Positions 17,390-24,063 of a stretch of DNA of 24,063 nucleotides are shown piece after piece (within the stretch, counting starts at the first letter, position 1; each line of letters starts with the position of its first letter). The position numbers and the translations under genes were made by a program. The DNA is from Symbiodinium natans (Eukaryota > Sar > Dinophyceae > Suessiales > Symbiodiniaceae): positions 1-24,063 of the forward strand of contig CAJNDS010001304.1 in assembly GCA_905221605.1 (NCBI GenBank), read 5' to 3'. The notes beneath the pieces are model-generated. The model searched no databases. It was not told the origin of the DNA and was given only the letters and a program-made list of their open reading frames with translations.

Positions 17390-17524
17390 CAGCTTTGGAT
17401 TGATGCATCGCGCTTGCGCTCTGAGGCCTGAGGCCGGGTTTTGGGTTCGCAACATACTCCAGGCCCAAGGCCGATTCCAGCGTTTGTTTAGCATCAGCAG
17501 CTTAGCAGCTTAGCCGCCCAGCCA
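17390..17524 (+). other. Probable 3' untranslated region
   Basis: Unique sequence after the TGA of the 2OG-like exon, fading into heptamers after a short CAGCTTAG repeat. No recognisable polyadenylation signal, which is usual for dinoflagellates. Confidence 0.35.
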
Positions 17525-18110
17525 GCTTAGGCCTAGGCTGCTTTTAGGGATTAGTTTGGCTTAGGGCTTAGGGCCTTTAAGACTATATTTATACTTTACA
17601 AGGCTTAGGGCTTAGGGCTTAGGGGCTTAGGGCTTAGGCCCAGGGCTTAGGCTTAGGGCTTAGGGGTTTAGGGCTTTGGGCTTAGGGCTTAAGGCTTAAG
17701 GGGCTTAAGGCTTAAGGCTTAGGGCTTAGGGCCTAGGGGGCTTAGGGAACTTAGGCCTAGGGCTTAGCTTAGGGCTTAGGGCCTAGGGCCTAGGGCCTAG
17801 GGCTTAGGCTTAAAGCTTAAGGCTTCGGGTTTATGGCTTCGAGCTTCGTGTTTAGGGCCAAGTTTAGGGCTTAGTGCTGAAGGCTGAAGGGCTTAAGAAG
17901 GCTTAAAGGCTTAAGGCTCGAGCCTGAAGGCCCAGGGCCTAGGGCCTAGGGCCTAGGGCCGGGCGTATGGCTGCGTATGGCTGCGTGTGGCCTATGGCCT
18001 CTCGCCTCTCGCCTATGGCCTATGGCCTATGGCCTATGGCCTATGGTCTATGGCATGTAGCATTATCATCATATCCTATAGGCTTAAGGCTTAAGGCCTA
18101 GGGCCTAAAG
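17525..18110 (+). repeat. TTAGGGC / TTAAGGC heptamer field (reverse polarity)
   Basis: Units of TTAGGGC and TTAAGGC, the reverse complement of the CCCTAAG/CCTTAAG units seen upstream of 16160, so the field changes strand across the 2OG-like exon. Later parts become GGGCCTA (17935-17958) and CCTATGG (about 18012-18052). Confidence 0.85.
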
Positions 18111-18512
18111 ATAGTTTTCTGATTTATGGCATGGCCTGTAGCCTATTCACCTTGACCTTGAGGTAGGGCCTCGGGCCTCGTCCGCTGGAAGGCCTTGATA
18201 AGGCCTAGGGCCTAGCATCTCTGCCTGCGAACTCGGTGCGCGAAGAAAGTCAGCTTTCAGCTTCTGCCTCTCCTGGTTCATTCAAAGGCATTGCTCAATC
18301 AGCAAGTCTGAAGCCTAGAGTCCGGTGTCCAAAGCCTATAGGTCCTATAGGTCCGATAGGTCCTAAAGCCCGTAGAGCCTAAAGGGCCTAAAGGGCCTAA
18401 AGGGCCTAAAGTTTACCTAAAGGCCTAAAGGCGCCTAAAGGTCCCGCAGCACAGAAGATTGTAGAAGAGTAGAAGAGACTATGAGTCTATAGACAAATGA
18501 CAATGACAAAAA
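18111..18512. other. Spacer with CCTAAAGGG nonamers
   Basis: Mostly short unique sequence, then TATAGGTCC (about 18335-18365) and CCTAAAGGG repeats (about 18378-18410). I see no gene or RNA. Confidence 0.45.
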
Positions 18513-18848
18513 GAGTATATAGTATATAGTAGTATATAGTAGTATATAGTAGTATATAGTAGTATATAGTATATAGTATATAGTATATAGTATATAGTAT
18601 ATAGTGTATAGTATATATTATATAGTATATAATATATAGTATATCGTATGTAGATAGTATATAGTATATAGCATACAGTATAGTGTATAGTATGATAGTA
18701 TCTAGTAATATATAGTATATAGTATTTGGTATATAGTATATAGTATATATAGTATATATAGTATATAGTGTATACAGTATATAGTGTATATAGTATATAG
18801 TATATGGTGTATAGTATATAGTATATAGTATATAGTATATAGTATATT
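18513..18848 (+). repeat. TATAG(TA)n microsatellite
   Basis: About 335 bases of AGTATAT units with scattered substitutions, ending ~110 bases before the next coding exon. Related tracts occur at 11608-11660 and 21490-21520. Open frames here on the minus strand are only translated repeat. Confidence 0.9.
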
Positions 18849-18961
18849 AATTTTAGTATGTCTAGGCTCCAAACCTCTCACATTGAAGCTCGACATTGAG
18901 CCTGTAGTCTAGTTCTCGTCAAGCTCGAAGGAAGAAACTAATAACTCATCGCAGTAGGTAG

Positions 18962-21223
18962 AAGACAACTTGTATCGAAGCGCGCAACCTGGGCCAGGAC
19001 CGCGCCGACTCCGTGGAGAAGGGCGCTTTGCTGGTGCGCAAAGTGCTTATGCACCACATGAGCATTCCAGCCCTGAACAAATGGACGACAGTGGCTCCCT
19101 GCGCTTCTTTCGTGGCTGCGCAGCAGCATTTTTGCGGGGTGTTGCCTGCTGCTTTCGAGGCCTGTTTTGGCAACTTGCCCGAAGCGTCGGAATCGTCCCA
19201 AGAGGATCAGGGGGCCGCGCTGGGGCAGCCCATTGACCAGACCAGAAGGTGGCGCAAACTTGCACGCAGGCGGCAGAAGAAAGCCGTTATGTTCTTGAAG
19301 GATCCAGAGTCGCAGTTTCGCACACTTAGCTGGACCGTTCTGACTGCTCCAGTGATGCGGATCCATTACTCTCTGTTCAAGCACGCGCACTGGTTCACTG
19401 AGCGCCCAGCGGTTCCCCCCGACGAGTCCTCAGCCTTTGGCATGGTGGCAGCGAGGCCTACCAGGAGAGCGCTTGCTGTGTTTGCAGACATGATGCAGTC
19501 CACCGAAAACGAGTCGTGGCTGCCCCTCGTCGGGTTTTATGGCCCTGTGCTGCAGTGGCCTCAGGCCAGGTTGCGAACCACTCGACGAACGGTTTGCACA
19601 ATCGTCGGCCAGCTCTGGCGAAAGCTTGATGAGCCGTGGCAGCAATATCCGTGGAAGCTGCTTGGCCTTCTGGCAGACGACGAGAGGCGAAGGCAAGCTT
19701 GCGCCGAAGAGTTGCTTGCCAGCAGGAAGTGCTGCCTGGACAACTTTTCTGAGAAGCTACGAGCCATGTGTCCCTCTGCGGAGCAGCTACTCTCTGCAAA
19801 GACGGCTACTTTCCTCGAAGCGGTTTTCAACCGGGTGGTGCCCACGTCCACCGACATTGAGCGGTGCTTCGCCCGCTATCAGAGATGGACGGCGACGCGA
19901 GGGCACAAGCTCAAAGCAAGCCAGCTAGCCGCCCGGCACTATGCGCAATGCATGACGCACCTCGTAGATCAGTGGCGCAGACGGCGCATTCGAGCTGGCT
20001 TGCAGGCAGCGCCCAGGACGCACAGACATCGGCCGGTTTGGATTCGCGGGGCTCGCTCCCAGCGTGCCAGCACGGGCCTGCACGCGTTCACTCGGGCCCA
20101 GCGGCATCTTGGCGCGCCAGCCCGGGGAAACCAGGGGTGGTCCAGCATCGGCGTAGCGAGCCGCGCTTGGAGTCGTCTCCCTCCGGAGGAACGAGCGAGG
20201 TGGAGACAGCAGGCGAGGTTGCAGAACGCAGCTGCAAGGGCCCAGTTGGCGCAGGCCGAGGAAGCGGAAGGAGCAGAGAGCTTCGTCGGGGGTCCTTGGG
20301 ACATGGGCTCCTCTGCGGGCTTTCCGCTGGCACGCCACGTTGTCGTCGACAACCAGCCACGCCAAGCAGAGATGGCGCAGCAGTTCGAGGAGCGCGCGCA
20401 GCAGCTACAGCCAGAGAATCTGGACAGCATGAGCGGAGCGCCTCAGGCCGAGCAGAACCTTTTCGCGCCCTGCGGCAGCGGCGCCTGTTTCGGCAATTTG
20501 CCAGAAGGCAGGCCTCGGGCCGATGCGGAGAACCTACACAGTCTCTTGATTCACGCGATCATGAAGAAAGGGCCGGGGCCGTTGAAGATGACAGAAGAGC
20601 CGCTCGTCGTGGCCTTCCTGTCCGAAGTCGCAGAGCGCGCTGAGTATTATGTGGTTGCCTATAACACACGCAAGCCGCCCATTGAGGCCGCCATGCTGAA
20701 GGTGGAAGTCGATATGAACGAGGAATTGCCCGAAGGCGTATCCAAGTCGTTGAGAATGAGCGCCGCTCCGGACGGGCAGCAGTTTGTGTTCTTCACGAAC
20801 AAGTCCCTGTGCGTGCGCTTGCTTCAGGTCGCCAGCGATTGGACTCTCTACACCCTTCAGGTAGGGCCTGTGCGTAAGCTTTGGCATTTTGACATCGTGG
20901 GCGCAGAGAAAGTTGATACAGAGGCTGCTAAGCGCGACTTGGACTCATCGCGAAGCGCCGCTGTGGCTTTGCAGGCCCTGCGCGAACTGCTCAAACCAAG
21001 GCAGCCGCCAAAAAGACGGGACCCTGGCGCCTTTCCCAAGCCCTCAAAGAAGAGAGCCAAGAAGGCAGCGGCTGACCCAGAAGCTGAGGAAAAGCGCCAC
21101 GAAGTCGCGGAGGACGAGGAGGAGGCCAGCAGCCAAGGCAGCTCCCGCAGCGACGTCGCTGCTGGGTTTTGCGACCCAACGGCGAGATCAAGCGCCGAGA
21201 TTGAGGCGACCCAGCTTCACTAG
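18962..21223 (+). CDS. hAT-like transposase C-terminal half with HMG-box-like domain
   Basis: Open from a TAG at 18959-18961 to TAG 21221-21223: 753 residues with no good initiator ATG near the front, so its 5' end is probably a splice acceptor (AG at 18961, 18964 or 18997). ACTAATAAC at 18938-18946 could be a branch point. Residues ~39-45 read NKWTTVA, like the (T)RW step after the hAT core. STDIERCFARYQRWTATRGH (around E300/R301) resembles the hAT C-terminal dimerisation motif. Residues ~368-427 (GLHAFTRAQRHLG ... AWSRLPPEERARWRQQA) resemble an HMG box, a DNA-binding fold. The octapeptide ACFGNLPE occurs twice (67-74 and 508-515). The tail has a Lys/Arg cluster (KKRAKKAA, within 678-702) suited to nuclear import, then an acidic stretch. 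It fits as the continuation of 9100-10292. hAT assignment is by motif order only. Confidence 0.55.
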   Translation, partial: KTTCIEARNLGQDRADSVEKGALLVRKVLMHHMSIPALNKWTTVAPCASFVAAQQHFCGVLPAAFEACFGNLPEASESSQEDQGAALGQPIDQTRRWRKLARRRQKKAVMFLKDPESQFRTLSWTVLTAPVMRIHYSLFKHAHWFTERPAVPPDESSAFGMVAARPTRRALAVFADMMQSTENESWLPLVGFYGPVLQWPQARLRTTRRTVCTIVGQLWRKLDEPWQQYPWKLLGLLADDERRRQACAEELLASRKCCLDNFSEKLRAMCPSAEQLLSAKTATFLEAVFNRVVPTSTDIERCFARYQRWTATRGHKLKASQLAARHYAQCMTHLVDQWRRRRIRAGLQAAPRTHRHRPVWIRGARSQRASTGLHAFTRAQRHLGAPARGNQGWSSIGVASRAWSRLPPEERARWRQQARLQNAAARAQLAQAEEAEGAESFVGGPWDMGSSAGFPLARHVVVDNQPRQAEMAQQFEERAQQLQPENLDSMSGAPQAEQNLFAPCGSGACFGNLPEGRPRADAENLHSLLIHAIMKKGPGPLKMTEEPLVVAFLSEVAERAEYYVVAYNTRKPPIEAAMLKVEVDMNEELPEGVSKSLRMSAAPDGQQFVFFTNKSLCVRLLQVASDWTLYTLQVGPVRKLWHFDIVGAEKVDTEAAKRDLDSSRSAAVALQALRELLKPRQPPKRRDPGAFPKPSKKRAKKAAADPEAEEKRHEVAEDEEEASSQGSSRSDVAAGFCDPTARSSAEIEATQLH

Positions 21224-21540
21224 TATGCAAGACAGACAATTCACATACTATACAATACAAAACATACAATTCATATATAATACTAGTATTAATAATTATA
21301 TATTATAGTTCTTATAATGATATATACTATACTATATTATAATTTTTTGCTATATACGACTATACGATATTATTTATTTAGTATATATATTATATATATA
21401 TATATGATATATGTATTGTAATGTCTGTCGTCGTCGTATAATATAAGATAAGATAATATAATATCAGATAATACATAATATTACTATACCATATAGTATA
21501 TATAGTATATAGCATAGGGATAAGAAGACCTATAAGAAAT
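21224..21540. other. AT-rich 3' flank
   Basis: After the stop codon the sequence becomes strongly AT-rich, with ATACAATTCATA, TATATA and TAATATAAGATAAGATAATA repeats and a TATAG tail. No coding or RNA feature is visible. Confidence 0.5.
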
Positions 21541-21544
21541 ATCA

Positions 21545-21628
21545 GCCCTAAACCCTAAACCCTAAACCCTAAGCCCTAAGCCCTAAACCCTAAACCCTAA
21601 ACCCTAAACTCCCTAAACTAAACCCTAA
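21545..21628 (-). repeat. CCCTAAA / CCCTAAG telomere-type block
   Basis: About eleven units, mostly CCCTAAA with a few CCCTAAG, so the canonical telomere form persists next to the derived form. Confidence 0.9.
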
Positions 21629-22464
21629 GTCTGCAGTCAGAGGCCTCCTGAGTCCTTGGCTCACAGAGTCGGGTTCGTTTTAGGCGCCTCAGCCTCAAAA
21701 GCCTTAAAATCTTAAAAGCTTTCAAGACTTAAACTTAAACTGAAAGTTAAAGGCTTAAGGCAACAAGGCTTAAGGCTTAAGGCTTGAGGCAGGTTTACTC
21801 TCAAGCAAGGTTAAGGTCTTAAAGTCTTAAAGGTTTTAGGTCGCCTTAAGGCCTTATTGAAGGCTTTTAAGGCTTTTCGGGCATGCTTTCAAGCCTTCCC
21901 TTAGGCCTCAGGGCCTTAGGCCTCAGGCCTCAGGCCTCCGGCCTAGTCGTAAAGTCTCGTCTTAAGGCCCAAAGTGCCTAAAGCTTAAGGCTTAAGGCTT
22001 AAGGCCTCAAGGTTTAAGGCCCCTTGAGTCTTAAGTCTTAAGTCTTGCGTGTTCTCGAGCCTGAAGAAATATTAAGGGCCCAGGCTAAGGGTCTTGAGTC
22101 TTGAGACAGGCTTGAGTCGGCTTGAGTCTTGAGCGCTCAGGGTCTTAAGCGAGAAGAGTCTTATATAGGTCTTCAGAGTCTGAAGCCTTGAGGTCTGAAG
22201 TCTTTGGACTCGACTCAAGACTCTTACGACTTAAGACTCAAGACTCTACCTAGAATAACAGCTCTAACATCTTCAGAGAATTCAGAATCTTGAGCCTAAG
22301 GCTAAGGTCTTAGTCTTAACGGCTTAACGCTTAAGGCTTAAGGCTTAAGGCTTAAGGGCTTAAGGCTTAAGGCTTTGCTCATTCGGAGTCTTATGCTCAG
22401 TCTTAGGTCTTCGGCTTTCTGGAGTCTTAAGTTTGTCAGTCTCACTTCAGTCTCACGTCCCCAG
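21629..22464. repeat. CTTAAGG / AAGTCTT degenerate heptamer field
   Basis: Units of AAGGCTT dominate (about 21745-21790, 21980-22005, 22325-22372), alternating with AAGTCTT/GAGTCTT units (about 22028-22200). Polarity is opposite to the CCTTAAG fields at 10557-16160. No gene is visible. Confidence 0.75.
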
Positions 22465-22979
22465 GTTCAGCTGTCCCAAACCTCCAGGCTGATGGAAGGT
22501 TGCTTCTAAGCCTAGCGTCTCGTGCTGAGGTTGTGGAGGAGCGTGCTGATGATTCGCACGAGCCGGCCTCGTCTTCCCGAGATCCGCCGCGGGCGCGCTC
22601 AGCGCCCCTTCCCCCCTCACGATCGAATGTGAAGCGCGCAACAACATGGGGGCGGCATCCTGCCTTCTCCGTGGCGCCCATCTACGCAGAGAAGGTCTAC
22701 ATCGGCTGGGGCGCAACGTGCGGGAGGCATCAGGATGCCTCGGGGCGTGCTTTGCCATGTCGGAAAACGATCAGCGCTGGCAGCGGCGAGAGCCGCCTCT
22801 CCGACGGCGAGTGCGTCCTGCGGCTGAAGCGTTGGCTTGTAGCCGGGTTGCGAGACAGTGAGTGGCGCGGGAATGCTCGGAGCTTTCACGTTTCGCAGGG
22901 CGGAGTGCAGCTGGAGCAGTTCAAGCACGGTCTCACAGAGGCCGAGCTCGACGCCAGAGTTGGCCACACAAGCAGCTGA
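22465..22979 (+). CDS. Dinoflagellate-type C-x2-H / RLKRWL protein, C-terminal exon
   Basis: The frame is open from a TAA at 22428-22430. TCCCCAG|G at 22464/22465 is the best acceptor and leaves two bases of a codon, then 170 residues to TGA 22977-22979. The first half is Ser/Pro/Arg-rich and looks disordered. The second half is compact: YIGWGATCGRH (W81, C85, H88), C98-R-K, then RLKRWLVAGL (119-128), a further R-x3-H and HGLTEAELDARV. C-x2-H plus the later Cys could bind zinc. I recall the pattern W-G-x2-C-x2-H ... C-x-K ... RLK-W-L from uncharacterised dinoflagellate proteins, some near reverse transcriptases. Function unknown. No 5' exon is identified. Confidence 0.5.
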
Positions 22980-23415
22980 GTCAGTGCCCAGCTTCGCGGC
23001 AAAATGCTGCGTCACCCACGCAGCGTGCTGAGTCGCTGCCATCAGTAGCTCTTGTCTTGCGCAGAGTTTGAAGTTTTATGAGTAGTCGAGGATTCTTTTT
23101 TTTTTGTAAATTCAGGTTTAAGTTTAAGATTTAAGATTATCTCTACCGCTTTTGTTTTTCCGGTTTTATCTTTATTTTTTGTTGTTAATATCTAACATTT
23201 TTTCAAACTTTTAAACAATGTTTTAATGATTTGCCGCAACTATTTTCTCTACTCTATCTGTGCGTTTCTCGACCTTATCTGTGGTTTTCTCGACGTTATC
23301 CTTGGTTTTCTCTACACTAATTGTTTCGGCAAAACCTTCGGCAAAACATCATTATAAAGATTCTAATAATATTATATAAAAATATATAGGTTTTTGTATA
23401 ATACTCATACATTAT
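22980..23415. other. AT-rich spacer with T-tract
   Basis: About 90 bases of probable 3' untranslated region are followed by AT-rich DNA with a run of ten T at 23096-23105. Dinoflagellate promoters are reported to use TTTT rather than TATA, so the tract could matter to the next gene, but this is weak. The 21-bp repeat at 23261-23323 lies here. Confidence 0.4.
23261..23323 (+). repeat. 21-bp tandem repeat (3 units)
   Basis: Units 23261-23281, 23282-23302 and 23303-23323 share TG(C/G)(G/T)TTTCTC and then (G/T)AC followed by about eight variable bases. A decayed unit precedes them. Confidence 0.75.
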
Positions 23416-23468
23416 AACCCTAAACCCTTAAACTTAAACCCTAAGCCCTAGGCCCGAAGCCCTCACGG
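23416..23468 (-). repeat. Degenerate CCCTAAA/CCCTAAG block
   Basis: Five or six decayed units ending CCCTCACGG, immediately before a perfect TTTAGGG block in the other orientation. Confidence 0.8.
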
Positions 23469-23552
23469 TTTAGGGTTTAGGGTTTAGGGTTTAGGGTTTA
23501 GGGTTTAGGGTTTAGGGTTTAGGGTTTAGGGTTTAGGGTTTAGGGTTTAGGG
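23469..23552 (+). repeat. Twelve perfect TTTAGGG copies
   Basis: 84 bases, exactly 12 uninterrupted TTTAGGG heptamers, the longest perfect telomere-type tract in the window. It meets CCCTAAA repeats at 23553-23560. Confidence 0.97.
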
Positions 23553-23715
23553 TTTCCCTAAACCCTAAGCCCTAAACCCTAAACCCCTAAACCCCTTAGC
23601 CTTAAGCCTTAAGCCTAACCTTAAGCTTGAAGCCTTAAACTAACCCTAAACCCTAACCCTAACCTAAACCCTAGGCCCTAAGGCCCTAAGGCCCCTAAGC
23701 CCTAAACTAAACCCT
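23553..23715 (-). repeat. CCCTAAA block in opposite polarity
   Basis: After a TTT junction the array continues as CCCTAAA, CCCTAAG and CCTTAAG units of decreasing regularity, interrupted by decayed stretches. Confidence 0.85.
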
Positions 23716-23775
23716 TGCGTGCCTGACAAGTTGGCTTGTTCGAAGCGTGCCTGTGCGATTTTAGAGCCTCAGATC

Positions 23776-24063
23776 ATGGATGCGGAGGAAGAGGGGCGAA
23801 GTGCTACTTCGGGGTCAAGTGTCAAGCTCAGGGTCGCGTACTCCTTGAGCAAGGTTTGTACATGCTGCCTTTGCAATCACAAGTCCACAGATGTGAGTCC
23901 TTTGGACGGGTGCGACGATGAGGATCGTCTCCTCGGAGGCCGGATCCCTTGGGCGAAGTATCGCAAGGTCGTCGACCCGGAGAGCGATGAGACGGTCCGC
24001 GTGCCAGAGGGTCGCATCGACTTGATCTGCCTCAACGAAGGGGAGAGGGGGGGGGGAGGGTGG
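23776..24063 (+). CDS. Cysteine-rich protein, N-terminal exon (runs off window)
   Basis: The ATG at 23776 (ATCATGG context) opens a frame with no stop to the window end, 96 codons. The first 15 residues are acidic and Ser-rich (MDAEEEGRSATSGSS). Then come C28, C30, C31 and C33 (VCTCCLCNH), a conserved-looking PLDG ... IPWAKYRK with W59, and ICLN with C85. Paired Cys, a central Trp and a late C-L-N recall short putative zinc-binding modules of uncharacterised dinoflagellate proteins; the assignment is from memory. The G-rich end (GERGGGGW) suggests the exon stops before 24063. TTTTAG at 23759-23764 could be a cis- or trans-splice acceptor upstream of the ATG. Confidence 0.5.
   Translation, partial: MDAEEEGRSATSGSSVKLRVAYSLSKVCTCCLCNHKSTDVSPLDGCDDEDRLLGGRIPWAKYRKVVDPESDETVRVPEGRIDLICLNEGERGGGGW

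Noticed and set aside
18702-18896. Minus-strand frame rich in Ile, Tyr and Leu (YILYTIYY).
   Set aside because: Translation of the TATAG microsatellite.
19864-20643. 259-codon plus-strand frame overlapping the hAT-like C-terminal frame.
   Set aside because: It lies wholly inside the longer frame, is Arg/Ser/Ala-rich and shows no motif, whereas the longer frame keeps ER...F and HMG-like features.
1-24063. Search by eye for a dinoflagellate spliced-leader (CCGTAGCCATTTTGGCTCAAG-type) or relic leader upstream of exons.
   Set aside because: No match was seen. Relic leaders would have suggested retroposed genes; their absence by eye is not proof.

Overview
The window looks like nuclear DNA of a dinoflagellate alga, most like a Symbiodiniaceae-type genome. 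Four things suggest this. Plant/alveolate-type heptameric telomere repeats (TTTAGGG/CCCTAAA) occur far inside the sequence. Every convincing coding stretch is on the + strand. Exons are GC-rich and appear to be joined by non-canonical GC-AG introns with acceptors of the form AG|G. The proteins resemble domain families I associate with dinoflagellates: a hAT-like transposase with a C-x2-H core, a 2OG-Fe(II)-oxygenase-like protein, and short Cys/His/Trp modules. The species call is inference; no rRNA, tRNA or spliced-leader gene was found.

Left third, non-coding (1-9099). Bases 1-535 are an array of AT-rich palindromes punctuated by G and C homopolymers. Bases 544-5390 hold a roughly 2.3 kb unit repeated in tandem: two full copies and one internally deleted copy. 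Each full copy has inverted arms around five ~185-240 bp satellite monomers, so it looks like a foldback-type composite element. Bases 5449-8545 are short telomere-type blocks that change polarity at least four times, mixed with unique DNA, small duplications and a few exon-like scraps. A 33-bp tandem repeat lies just upstream of the first gene.

Right two thirds, coding islands in a sea of degenerate heptamers. The coding islands are: (a) 9100-10292, the N-terminal half of a hAT-like transposase; (b) 11262-14115, a three-exon gene whose exons join in frame into a 715-residue dual-specificity-phosphatase/ankyrin protein; (c) 16238-17389, the C-terminal exon of a 2OG-Fe(II)-oxygenase-like protein; (d) 18962-21223, which looks like the missing C-terminal half of the hAT-like protein, with an HMG-box-like segment added; (e) 22465-22979, a C-terminal exon of a dinoflagellate-type C-x2-H/RLKRWL protein; (f) 23776-24063+, an N-terminal cysteine-rich exon running off the window. 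The spaces between them are built almost wholly from telomere-like heptamers and their derivatives (CCCTAAG, CCTTAAG, TAGACTC, AACTCTA, GGCATAA, CCTATGG) plus TATAG microsatellites.

Most notable: the hAT-like protein is split by about 8.7 kb that contains two unrelated same-strand genes; introns of the phosphatase gene are made of telomere-derived heptamers; an interstitial block of 12 perfect TTTAGGG copies meets CCCTAAA head to head, as in a chromosome-end fusion; and a probable splice-acceptor region was triplicated just before the 2OG-like exon.
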